Shown piece after piece: positions 50,776 through 59,071 of a DNA stretch of 64,000 bases; position 1 is the first letter of the stretch, and the number at the start of each line of letters is the position of its first letter. The notes beneath the pieces are model-generated. The model saw nothing but the letters and a program-made list of their open reading frames with translations. It was not told the DNA's origin and did not search any database. Where the stretch lies: assembly GCA_938024995.1 (NCBI GenBank), contig CALJDU010000033.1, positions 1 through 64,000 of the forward strand. The letters run 5' to 3'. Made by a program: the position numbers and the translations under genes. Source of the stretch: an uncultured bacterium. Lineage in GTDB: Bacteria > Myxococcota_A > Polyangia > Polyangiales > Houyiibacteriaceae.

Positions 50776-51654
50776 CTAACGCGAAGCCGTGATCGCGGAG
50801 GCAAGCGCTTCGGCAGTCGATGGGGCGAAGCGCAGGAAAAGTTCGGGCTCGATCACCTCCAGCTCCATCACGCGAAGGGTGCCTTCATACCGAACCAGAT
50901 CGACCCGCGCGTAGAGCGGTGCGTGTGGGCACGTCGCCACCGCCTGGATCGCGAACGCGCGCTCCTGCTCGGTGGGGGTGTGCGCGTGCACGGTGCCACC
51001 GTGGTCGTCTTGGACGCGAAAGTCGCCTGGCTTGCCGCGCTTGCGCACCGCGTGCGCCGGACGGCCATCGATCACGACGAGCGTGATCTCTCCTTCGGCG
51101 AGTATCTCTTTCGCGAAGGGCTGAATCATCATCGCCTTCCGGGTCAGCAACCCGTCGAGGATGGACTGCCCGCGCGCGAGGTCACGGCGATGGATCCGAT
51201 GCGTGTCTCGCGCCGCTCCCGAGACCAACGGTTTGATCACGACCTCGTCATGCTCGGCAAAGGCATCTTCCAGAACGGCGGTCTCGCCGCGCTCGAGATA
51301 GGTCGTCGGGAGAATCCCCACGCCCGCTCGCTCCAGGTCACGCAGGTAGCGCTTGTCGAGGTTCCACTCGATCAGCTCGCGGCGGTTGAGCAGCGGGACG
51401 TCTTCGTTCGCGAGCCAATCGCGAAACGCCTCCAGGCGATCGAAGTAGTCCCAGGTCGTCCGAAAGACCGCGAGGTCGAAACCATCAAGCGCACCGGTCC
51501 ACGACACGCGCTCCGCGACGCAACCGCGAGCCGCGAGGGCGTCGATCAGGAGCTGGTCGTCCGCCAGGATGTTGTCGATGTAGTGCGGCGGGACGTGGGT
51601 GAGGCCGACCTCCCGCGAGGTAAAGCGGTCTTCGGTGAGCAACGCGACGCGCAT
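50776..51654 (-). CDS. ATP-grasp protein (DcsG/RimK-like)
   Basis: 292 residues from the ATG at 51654, which lies 11 bp after the stop of the protease gene; a longer frame would overlap that gene. Typical features are AVFRTTWDYFDRLEAFRDWL, LLNRRELIEWNLDKRYLRDL, EVVIKPLVSGAARDTHRI and ARVDLVRYEGTLRVMELEVI, where the acidic metal ligands sit. This pattern occurs in ATP-grasp enzymes near D-cycloserine ligase DcsG. It should form an amide or ester from a carboxylate using ATP; the substrate is unknown. Confidence 0.85.
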   Translation of the reverse strand: MRVALLTEDRFTSREVGLTHVPPHYIDNILADDQLLIDALAARGCVAERVSWTGALDGFDLAVFRTTWDYFDRLEAFRDWLANEDVPLLNRRELIEWNLDKRYLRDLERAGVGILPTTYLERGETAVLEDAFAEHDEVVIKPLVSGAARDTHRIHRRDLARGQSILDGLLTRKAMMIQPFAKEILAEGEITLVVIDGRPAHAVRKRGKPGDFRVQDDHGGTVHAHTPTEQERAFAIQAVATCPHAPLYARVDLVRYEGTLRVMELEVIEPELFLRFAPSTAEALASAITASR

Positions 51655-51665
51655 CCCGTTCGCGG

Positions 51666-53408
51666 TCAGAACCACGCGGTTCCCATAACGCTGATCGGAA
51701 CGAACCAACGGCGGTCGCATCCGAAACAACTGTCATCGACCGGCGCGTGAATGAAGCGGAACGCCAAACCGATGGATTTCTGATTCGCGGTGAACCCAGC
51801 GCCCGCGTGAAACGACAGCCACGACGGCCCGTCTCCCAACGTGATGTCATCGCCCGCGATGTCTTGGAAGTACCCCGGCGCCCACGTCCCGAACAAGAAG
51901 AGGCCGCTCTTGCCGAAACGTGCGGCCGCCCCGACCTCAGCGCCCAACCACAGGTTCGACCCGACACCCAGCGACGCTCCGAGAATCGGAGCGAAGCGCA
52001 GACGCTCGCGCTGCGGCGACATCAACGGGAAGAACGCGCTCACGTTCAGGTGAAAGCTCTGCGTCCGGACATCAAGACCGATGCTGCCGAGCAGGAGCGG
52101 CCGAAACCCATACTGCGGCTGAGAAGCATAGGGCTGACTCTGGGGGTTCAAGACGGTGAGGTCGCCCGCGGTCTCCTGGGTTGGCGCCGCGGCCGGTCGT
52201 GCAGGTGGCTGCATGTATCGCGTCACCGGCGGCGCGGCCTGCCGTTGCGCGGCTCGACGCTGTTGTTGCTGACGTTGAGTGGGCGGCGGTCCCGAGAACC
52301 CCGTCACGTACGCGACGTACTGTGATTGCAACGCGCGGCGATCCCGATCCACCGCGGCGCGGGCCAAGGCGGTCGCGCGGGAGAGCATCTCATGGGCGAG
52401 CTCGCGTTGCGGCCCGGGCGGCATCTGCCTCGGGTCTGCGTATCCCGCGCGCTCCAGGGCGATGATCCCAGCGTCCCAAAAGTATGCCGACAGGAGGACC
52501 ATCAGACGCGGGTCTTGCACCTGCTGCGCAATCGCGCGGAGCTGATTGAGGCTCTCGCCGCGCTGCGCGTGCTCCATCGCTTGCGCGACCTCGCGGAGCA
52601 CCTGTCCGCTTGAACCGACCTGCACCAGCACATCGACGACGTCGGCGCTTCGCGATCGCGACGCCGGCTCGAGCCGCTGCCACGCCGTGTCGAACCCGCG
52701 CTCGGCTTTCAGCCGAGTGAGCACCGTTTGGATCGGCTGAATGGGGACCGCCACGCCGATACCTTGGACGCCGCGCTCAGGGTCTCCCCGCGCGACGACG
52801 ATCCCGACCAGGTCTTCGTTCGCGGTGACCAGAGGGCCGCCCGAGTTCCCCGGGTTGAGCGACATGCCGAGCTGAAGGTCGCCGTTGTCGAGGACGCCGG
52901 AGAGGATTCCGCGGCTGGATTGGGGATGGCTCCGGGTCGCGTCGAGCGGGTAGCCAATCGCGTCGACCGTGTCGCGCGCGCGGAGCGGCGGCGCGGTTTC
53001 CGGAAGCGACACATAGCTCTCGAAGCTCCCGTGCGCGGCGAGGATCGCGAAGTCACGGGTCTCATCTTGGTAGACCACTTCCGCGGGGCGCACGCCGCCG
53101 TCCCCGGGCAGACGAACGGCGATGTGGGTCGCGCCTTCCACCACGTGCTTCGCGGTCAAAATGATGCCGTTGTCGCTCACCACGATCCCGCTGCCGTGAC
53201 CCGCGACCGGAATCGCGACAACGCGTGGATACTGTCGTCCTTGTAGCGTCTCGGTGCGCACGCCCTGAACAGCCATGACCCGCACGGTCGCGCGATCGGT
53301 CAGCGAGTACTCAAGCGCGACGCCGTCCTGCGCGGACGCCCCCGCGGTCGCGAATGACAGGACGAAGATCGCGAACCCCAACACCCCACGCGAGTAGCCT
53401 CCACACAT
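51666..53408 (-). CDS. Trypsin-like serine protease with C-terminal barrel-like domain
   Basis: 580 residues with a signal peptide (AIFVLSFATAGASAQD). The protease domain (about 60-245) has His88 in ILTAKHVV, Asp119 in RDFAIL and Ser189 in NPGNSGGPL, as in Deg/HtrA proteases, but no PDZ domain follows. A helical segment and a Gln/Pro-rich linker (PPPTQRQQQQRRAAQRQ) lead to a C-terminal 160-residue beta-rich domain ending FVPISVMGTAWF, whose terminal Phe suits an outer-membrane barrel. It may be an outer-membrane-linked protease. It is probably cotranscribed with the ATP-grasp gene. Confidence 0.88.
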   Translation of the reverse strand: MCGGYSRGVLGFAIFVLSFATAGASAQDGVALEYSLTDRATVRVMAVQGVRTETLQGRQYPRVVAIPVAGHGSGIVVSDNGIILTAKHVVEGATHIAVRLPGDGGVRPAEVVYQDETRDFAILAAHGSFESYVSLPETAPPLRARDTVDAIGYPLDATRSHPQSSRGILSGVLDNGDLQLGMSLNPGNSGGPLVTANEDLVGIVVARGDPERGVQGIGVAVPIQPIQTVLTRLKAERGFDTAWQRLEPASRSRSADVVDVLVQVGSSGQVLREVAQAMEHAQRGESLNQLRAIAQQVQDPRLMVLLSAYFWDAGIIALERAGYADPRQMPPGPQRELAHEMLSRATALARAAVDRDRRALQSQYVAYVTGFSGPPPTQRQQQQRRAAQRQAAPPVTRYMQPPARPAAAPTQETAGDLTVLNPQSQPYASQPQYGFRPLLLGSIGLDVRTQSFHLNVSAFFPLMSPQRERLRFAPILGASLGVGSNLWLGAEVGAAARFGKSGLFLFGTWAPGYFQDIAGDDITLGDGPSWLSFHAGAGFTANQKSIGLAFRFIHAPVDDSCFGCDRRWFVPISVMGTAWF

Positions 53409-53491
53409 GGGCGCGAGTGTACGTCTCCGAGAGGCGAACGCTAGAGCGGCCGCGCTGGATGCGCGGAGAGTCGTTCGAGTAGAGTGCGCGG

Positions 53492-55162
53492 GTGACCCTC
53501 ACGCTGAAAAAACACCGCTCGTTCTCGGGCGTCCCCGGACCTGTTCTCGTCGTCGTGATGGACGGAGTGGGGATCGGGAGACGAGACGCTGGCGACGCCG
53601 TTTGGCTCGCGCGAACGCCCACGCTCGATTGGCTCGGTGATCGCGCGATCTCGACGACGCTTCGCGCGCACGGTCGCGCGGTCGGGCTTCCGTCAGACAA
53701 GGACATGGGCAACAGCGAGGTCGGGCACAACGCGCTCGGCGCAGGGCGGGTGTTCGATCAAGGCGCGAAGCGGGTCCACCTCGCGATCCAAAGCGAAGAG
53801 CTCTTCGCGGGCGACGAGTGGAACGCGCTCACCGCGCGGGTTCGTGAACGCGAGAGCGTCATGCACTTCATCGGGCTCTTGTCCGACGGCAACGTGCACA
53901 GCCACATCGACCACCTCTTCGCGATGATCCGCCGGTGCGCGAAGGAAAAAGTCCAGCGCGTGCGCGTTCACGCGTTGCTTGACGGGCGTGACGTCCCCGA
54001 GACCAGCGCGCTGACCTATGTCGATGCGCTCGAAGAGCTGCTCACGTCGATGCGCGAGGCCGGGCTCGACTACCGCGTGGCGAGCGGCGGCGGCCGAATG
54101 ACGACGACCATGGACCGCTACGAGGCCGACTGGTCGATCGTCGAGCGCGGCTACCACGCGCATGTTCACGGCCGCGCGCGGCACGAGTTTCCGTCGCTCC
54201 GGGACGCGGTTGTCGCGCTACGAGCAGACGGGACCACCGATCAGTTCTTGCCCGAGTTCGTGATCACCGAAAACGGCGCACCGGTCGGACCGATCGAAGA
54301 CGGCGCGAGCGTCATCTTCTTCAACTTCCGTGGCGACCGCGCGATCGAGATCAGTCGCGCGCTCGGCGATGACGAGTTCACGCATTTTGATCGCGATGCT
54401 CCCCATCGCGCCGGAACGGGTCGCGGGAGCGCGCCCGACATTCGCTACGCCGGCATGATGGAGTACGACGGCGACGAGCACATCCCCGCGCGCTACTTGG
54501 TGCAGCCTCCCGACATCGACGAGACGCTCGGACAGTACCTCGCGGAGAACGGGGTCAGTCAGTTCGCCTGCAGCGAGACCCAGAAGTTCGGGCACGTCAC
54601 CTACTTCTGGAACGGCAACAAGAGCGGTGCCTTCGACGCGAAGACGGAGACCTACCGGGAGATCAAGAGCGACCTGCTCCCCTTCCAGCAGCGCCCTTGG
54701 ATGAAGGCGGGCGAGATCACCGACGCGACGATCGCGGCGCTGACCTCAGGCGACTTCCGGCATCTCCGGATCAACTTCGCGAACGGCGACATGGTTGGCC
54801 ATACTGGAGACCGCGACGCGGCTGTGCTCGCGGTGCAGACCGTCGACCTCTGCCTCGCGCGGCTGCTCCCGATCATCGAAAAGCTCGACGGCGCGATGAT
54901 CGTCACGGCCGATCACGGGAACGCCGACCAGATGTTCGAGATCGACAAGAAGACCGGTGCATTCCAGGTCAAAGAGAGCGGTCACCGGCGAAAGAAAACG
55001 AGCCACACGCTCAACCCCGTCCCGCTCCACGTCTTCGCTCCGGGCGCGAGACTCACGCTCGCCGACCAGGAGCGCCGAGGGCTCAGCCAGGTCGCCGCGA
55101 CCGTCACGCACCTGCTCGGATACGAACCGCCCGCCGACTTCCACGCCTCGCTCCTCGCGTAG
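53492..55162 (+). CDS. gpmI: 2,3-bisphosphoglycerate-independent phosphoglycerate mutase
   Basis: 556 residues, GTG start. The alkaline-phosphatase-type core has Asp24 in VVVMDGVGIG and the phosphoserine nucleophile Ser75 in DMGNSEVGHN. LSDGNVHSHIDHL, LLDGRDVPETSAL and VTADHGNADQM supply metal and substrate ligands. The length is a little above the usual 510-520 because of a longer N-terminus and an insert near residue 430. It interconverts 3- and 2-phosphoglycerate in glycolysis and gluconeogenesis. It is divergent from the protease gene across 83 bp. Confidence 0.95.
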   Translation: MTLTLKKHRSFSGVPGPVLVVVMDGVGIGRRDAGDAVWLARTPTLDWLGDRAISTTLRAHGRAVGLPSDKDMGNSEVGHNALGAGRVFDQGAKRVHLAIQSEELFAGDEWNALTARVRERESVMHFIGLLSDGNVHSHIDHLFAMIRRCAKEKVQRVRVHALLDGRDVPETSALTYVDALEELLTSMREAGLDYRVASGGGRMTTTMDRYEADWSIVERGYHAHVHGRARHEFPSLRDAVVALRADGTTDQFLPEFVITENGAPVGPIEDGASVIFFNFRGDRAIEISRALGDDEFTHFDRDAPHRAGTGRGSAPDIRYAGMMEYDGDEHIPARYLVQPPDIDETLGQYLAENGVSQFACSETQKFGHVTYFWNGNKSGAFDAKTETYREIKSDLLPFQQRPWMKAGEITDATIAALTSGDFRHLRINFANGDMVGHTGDRDAAVLAVQTVDLCLARLLPIIEKLDGAMIVTADHGNADQMFEIDKKTGAFQVKESGHRRKKTSHTLNPVPLHVFAPGARLTLADQERRGLSQVAATVTHLLGYEPPADFHASLLA

Positions 55163-55203
55163 CGACAGACGCCAGATGGACGGAGGTTGCTCGGTGGGCT
55201 TGG

Positions 55204-56205
55204 TTACTCGACGGGTTGAAGCGCAGCCGTCGGCACCATGCCGCGGAGCGCCACGTCGTCGTCAACCGCGATGAACACGTCGACCTCGTCGGAATCGGCG
55301 TAGCGGTTCATCTCGCGGGCGTAGCCGTCCTCGGCGAGGATCCCGACCGTCCGGTCGTTGAACTTCACGCGCGTGCGCGCGGGGACGCGCCACAGAGGGT
55401 GCGCGCTCTCGGCCTCGATGCGTGCGGGTACGGCGCTCGGGGCCGTTCCGCCACCTGCGGTGCCGATCCCGTTGCCGAGCGGGACGTTCACGAAACCGAC
55501 GATGTACGGCCCATCGCCGACGCGGATCCCGAACCACGGGTTCTGATCGCGGAGCACGGTCACGTTCGTTCCGTTTTCGGTGGAGGGGATGGTCGCGACG
55601 ATCTGACCATCCGGGCGATCGTAGACAGGGACGCTCTGACCCGCCGGCACTCTCCGGGTCTCTCCCGCGCGCGGCGCTTCGGCGTCCGCGCTGGGCGCGT
55701 CGGGGGAGAGCCCGACCGTGGGGAACGAGCCCTGGAACGTACCCAGCGGCACGTCGCCGATCATGGGCGTGACCTCGACGCGAGTGCGAGTCCCGTCTTC
55801 CGCCCCGAGATAACGAACGATGTCGTTCGGGCCCACATAGGTTGGGGTGCCGCGAACCTTGCCGCGACGCTGGACGCGGTAACCGAGTCGTGACGCATCG
55901 ATGTACGCCTTCACCTTCATCGGCCCCATGATCCGCGCGAGCACGCGACCGTTCTCGGGGGCCCCTTCCACACGTACGGCGACCCCTTCGGAGACGTAGC
56001 CGAGCGCCGGCGAAGCGGCGGACGCATCGAGGTAAAGCGCAGGCCCGTTCCCGGGACCCGTGACGAAGTTCTCTGGCCACGACGCGGCCGGCGCGGTCAC
56101 GTTCTCAAGCGGCGCGTTCTCGACGTACTCACCACCGCCGCCACAGGCGAACGCAAAGGCGAGCAGGGAAGAAAGGGTGATGGCGAAAGCGAGTCGAATC
56201 GTCAT
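55204..56205 (-). CDS. Lipoprotein with SH3-like repeats
   Basis: 333 residues from the ATG at 56205 (MTIRLAFAITL), chosen because a lipoprotein signal ends at AFACGGGG. Several short beta modules follow: ASPALGYVSEGVAVRVEG, AGQSVPVYDRPDGQIVATIP, then GTNVTVLRDQNPWFGIRV. This pattern recalls bacterial SH3 domains that bind cell-wall peptides. No catalytic motif is seen. It is convergent with gpmI (41 bp apart). The 225-bp gap upstream (56206-56430) holds only a short tandem repeat at its end. Confidence 0.82.
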   Translation of the reverse strand: MTIRLAFAITLSSLLAFAFACGGGGEYVENAPLENVTAPAASWPENFVTGPGNGPALYLDASAASPALGYVSEGVAVRVEGAPENGRVLARIMGPMKVKAYIDASRLGYRVQRRGKVRGTPTYVGPNDIVRYLGAEDGTRTRVEVTPMIGDVPLGTFQGSFPTVGLSPDAPSADAEAPRAGETRRVPAGQSVPVYDRPDGQIVATIPSTENGTNVTVLRDQNPWFGIRVGDGPYIVGFVNVPLGNGIGTAGGGTAPSAVPARIEAESAHPLWRVPARTRVKFNDRTVGILAEDGYAREMNRYADSDEVDVFIAVDDDVALRGMVPTAALQPVE

Positions 56206-56411
56206 GTTCGCGAGATACAACAAGATCGCCACAAGCGCGACCTGAGCTGCCCAAAGAAGATCACCACAGGTCGACAACGCAGGACCCAAATGAGAGGACC
56301 CAGATCGGTGCGAAGACGCCGGCGCGAAGCGGTCGCGCAGCAAGCGGAGCGAACGTTTGGGTGAATCGCCGGAGGCGAGGGCTCGCTCGACGACGACCTC
56401 AAACGAAGACC

Positions 56412-56435
56412 CTTGAACTCAGTCTTGAACTCAGT
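56412..56435 (-). repeat. 12-bp tandem repeat duplicating a stop codon
   Basis: Two exact copies of CTTGAACTCAGT (56412-56423 and 56424-56435). On the minus strand each carries TGA; the first copy read is the true stop of the gene at 56431 and the second is a back-up stop in the same frame, 12 nt on. Confidence 0.9.
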
Positions 56436-57168
56436 GGTACCGAGCGCGCAGACGAATCTTCAGGAAGTCCGCGATCTCGCGCGCGTACTTCGACGGAATG
56501 CGATACAGGCGACCTTGCACGACCTCTCGCGCACGGGCATGCGGCTCGCCCTTCAGCGCCGGCAACACGCATTTCGACCACTCGACCAGGGTCTTTCCCT
56601 CGGCCCCGGAGAGCGCGACCGTCAGGACCGGTTCGAGCCGCTTCTGATACGCGACCGACGCCGAGCACAGTGTCGCGAAGGTCCGGACGAGACCGTCCTT
56701 GCCGTCGTCGTTGGCGTCCTCAAACGATCCCAACAGAATCGTATCCAGATGTTTCGCGACCCGCGCCGGCTGAATCTTCGCGATCGCGGGGAGCGCGTCT
56801 GCGGCGGCCTGCACCACGCGCTTGTTCTTCGAGGTGATGCTTCGCGCGAACTTCTCAACCAGCGGGACCAACGGCGCGGCGTCCAGCGCGAGGATCTCGT
56901 GGAGCACGCGAGCAGCGTTGGTCGCCGGGGTGGTCTTGGAGTCGATCAGCTGCTGACCCAGATCCGCGATCTTGGCTTGCATGGTCGGCGGGTCGGCGAG
57001 GATCACCTCCGCCTGTAGCGCGGCGCCCCGCTTTTTCTTCGCGGGCTTGGGCTTGGCCTCGACCTCTTCGCCCTCAGCAGCCGCGGCCTTCGCTGCGGTC
57101 TTGGCCTTCTTTGTGGCGGCCTTCTTCGTGGCTGCCTTGGTGCTCGCTGTCTTCTTTGTCCGCGCCAT
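56431..57168 (-). CDS. Lys/Ala-tailed helical-repeat (HEAT-like) protein
   Basis: 245 residues. The N-terminus is a basic histone H1-like tail: MARTKKTASTKAATKKA, then TKKAKTAAKAAAA, followed by an acidic bridge and PKPAKKKRG. The rest is all-helical, with repeats such as ARVLHEILALDAAPLVPLVE and RVVQAAADALPAIAKIQPAR, compatible with HEAT or ARM repeats. A DNA- or chromatin-associated role is inferred from the tail; similar tails occur on DNA-binding proteins of GC-rich bacteria. The ATG at 57168 lacks a clear ribosome-binding site. The stop codon lies within a 12-bp tandem repeat. Confidence 0.8.
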   Translation of the reverse strand: MARTKKTASTKAATKKAATKKAKTAAKAAAAEGEEVEAKPKPAKKKRGAALQAEVILADPPTMQAKIADLGQQLIDSKTTPATNAARVLHEILALDAAPLVPLVEKFARSITSKNKRVVQAAADALPAIAKIQPARVAKHLDTILLGSFEDANDDGKDGLVRTFATLCSASVAYQKRLEPVLTVALSGAEGKTLVEWSKCVLPALKGEPHARAREVVQGRLYRIPSKYAREIADFLKIRLRARYH

Positions 57169-57217
57169 CGAGAAAAAGCATAGCAGCCGTTTGAGGTCCT
57201 CGCGGCTGCGATTTACC

Positions 57218-58246
57218 TCAGGTCGGCGCGCGCGAGCGGAGCGCGGCGACCAGGTGCGGTAGCGACGTCTCGTAGCGGTAAGAAGTGCCGCGATGGCCGC
57301 CGTCGTACTCCTCGTGATGAACGGGGATCTCGTGCGCACGCATCCGATCCGCCATGAGACGCGCCGCGAAGTGGAGCCCGTGCTCATCACGATTGCCCGA
57401 GTCGAGAAACACCGTCCGGAGGCTCGCGAGGGCCGACTTCGAGCCCTCGATTCGATGAAGCGGATCATGGTCCAGCCAAAGCCCGAACACCTCTTCGTTC
57501 AGCTCCGCGGTGCGCGGGTCAAAGGGGAGCGCCAGATGCGGGAGCGGCGCCGAGAGGTCGGGAGCGTACGCGGCCGAGCACGCCAAGACGAAGAGACCGT
57601 CGAACGCGGCGCCACCCTTGGGCCCGCCATCGACGACCGCTTTCGCGAACGCGGTCACCCCGCCCGCGCGATCAAAAGCGGTCGCGGCGTTCGTGAACAT
57701 CGGGCGCATGCTGATGTTGAAGGCCGCGTCGCCCGCGTGGCTCCCTGCGGCGGAGAACACCCCTGGGCGATCCATCACGAGCCGCAGCGCGCCGAACCCT
57801 CCGGAGGACTTCCCGATGACCGCGCGTCCTTCCGGTCCCGCGATGGTGTTGAAGTTCGCGTCCACGTGCGGGACGACCTCGTCGACGAGGTAGGTCTGGT
57901 ACGGACCGGTCGCGGGGGAATCGACGAACTGCGAGCCGCCCCAACGCGTCATGCAATCGGGCATCACCAAGATCGCAGGGTCGCACTCGCCCGCCGCGAG
58001 CTGACGATCGAAGGCCTCCACCGTGTTCGACTTGAACGGGTTGAACCCGAGCATGCTGACGTGCGTCGCGAAGAAGCCCGGGAGCAACATGATCGTCGGG
58101 AGGCGGCGCTCCGCGGCGACGTGAGGAACGTACAGGAGCACGTCACGCGTCAGTGGGTCGCCGAGCGGGTTTCCGGCCAGGCAACGGCTCGTGAAAGACG
58201 AACGGACCAACGCGCCTTGGGAGAGAGAGGAGTACATCGCGGACAT
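57218..58246 (-). CDS. Alpha/beta-hydrolase esterase (enterochelin esterase/Fes-like)
   Basis: 342 residues. The N-terminal half reads RDVLLYVPHVAAERRLPTIM and LLPGFFATHVSM, then the nucleophile elbow IGKSSGGFGALRL. The likely acid is in VFLDSGNRDEHGLHFAARLM and the His in EYDGGHRGTSYRYETSLPHL. This is the esterase-D/Fes-type fold. No signal peptide is present, so the enzyme is cytoplasmic. The substrate is unknown; no siderophore genes are nearby. Starts at 58246 and 58237 are both possible. Confidence 0.87.
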   Translation of the reverse strand: MSAMYSSLSQGALVRSSFTSRCLAGNPLGDPLTRDVLLYVPHVAAERRLPTIMLLPGFFATHVSMLGFNPFKSNTVEAFDRQLAAGECDPAILVMPDCMTRWGGSQFVDSPATGPYQTYLVDEVVPHVDANFNTIAGPEGRAVIGKSSGGFGALRLVMDRPGVFSAAGSHAGDAAFNISMRPMFTNAATAFDRAGGVTAFAKAVVDGGPKGGAAFDGLFVLACSAAYAPDLSAPLPHLALPFDPRTAELNEEVFGLWLDHDPLHRIEGSKSALASLRTVFLDSGNRDEHGLHFAARLMADRMRAHEIPVHHEEYDGGHRGTSYRYETSLPHLVAALRSRAPT

Positions 58247-58321
58247 CTAACAACAGGACGGCGGTGTTGTCCCGGTGATGTCACGTCGGAAACGGTGTTG
58301 GAGCCACTGAAGCGTTTGGCG

Positions 58322-58366
58322 CTATTTGACGACGGCGCTACTTGACGACGGCGCTACTTGACGACG
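58322..58366 (-). repeat. 16-bp tandem repeat placing stops in three frames at the sspB end
   Basis: The last codons of sspB (GTC GTC AAG TAG) are repeated downstream as CGCCGTCGTCAAGTAG-type units. TAG triplets lie 16 nt apart (plus-strand CTA at 58354, 58338 and 58322), so all three frames are closed. The rest of the gap up to 58246 shows nothing. Confidence 0.88.
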
Positions 58367-58980
58367 CGCAGGTACGGCGGGAGCTTCCGCTTTTCGCGTG
58401 GCCCCTTCGGCGCGTCGAGCGAGTCCGGTTGGACCTCAAGGTCATGCGCCAGATCAAGCTCGGCAGGACTGAGCTCAGGCCTCACTTCAGACGGCTCGGG
58501 AACACTCGCGAGCGCGGGGGCGCTCGACACTGGCGAGACCGGGAGGGTCGAAGCGGACGGTGCTTTCTTCTCGGACGTCTCGGAGCCAACGACTCGAAGC
58601 CCCGGCTCTCGGTCCGGTTCCGGAAGCGAGATGGAGCTGCTCAGTGGAGCGGGCGAGCCCACGACGTCACGAAGGGATACCGGGACCGACTCCGGCCAGA
58701 CGAGGCCGCGGCCATCGTCTCCAGTGAGCGCGAAGATCGCGTGCCACGGGACCACGCAACGAAACGGTACGCGACGAAACGAGAGCGTCCCGCTCACTCC
58801 GCTCGCGTCGACCCGCAGGTCTGGGATCGGGATCGGCATATCGAGACCCACGTGCAGCACCAGCTGCTGCTGGTCCTTGCACCACGTCGGGACCTCCACC
58901 TCGGTGACCGTTGGGTCGAGGTGAACATACACGCTCCCTCGGAGGAGGAGCGCTCGAGCGACGTCTCTCTTAGGTGGCAT
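58354..58980 (-). CDS. SspB-like ClpXP adaptor
   Basis: 208 residues from the ATG at 58980. The first 115 residues match the SspB fold: ALLLRGSVYVHLDPTVTEVE, VPTWCKDQQQLVLHVGLDMP, GTLSFRRVPFRCVVPWHAIF and ALTGDDGRGLVWP. A long Ser/Pro/Glu-rich disordered linker follows, and the C-terminus is basic and hydrophobic (KGPREKRKLPPYLRVVK), where SspB carries its ClpX-docking peptide (typically LRVVK-like). It should tether SsrA-tagged or other substrates to ClpXP. The end lies in a tandem repeat. Confidence 0.88.
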   Translation of the reverse strand: MPPKRDVARALLLRGSVYVHLDPTVTEVEVPTWCKDQQQLVLHVGLDMPIPIPDLRVDASGVSGTLSFRRVPFRCVVPWHAIFALTGDDGRGLVWPESVPVSLRDVVGSPAPLSSSISLPEPDREPGLRVVGSETSEKKAPSASTLPVSPVSSAPALASVPEPSEVRPELSPAELDLAHDLEVQPDSLDAPKGPREKRKLPPYLRVVK

Positions 58981-59071
58981 GTGGCCGTCCACGCGAGTTC
59001 AACTAGCACGGATCGAAAACGCGCCAACCTGTTTTTTCAGCTCGCGTTCGCTGCTTGTCGGCGAGGACGGA

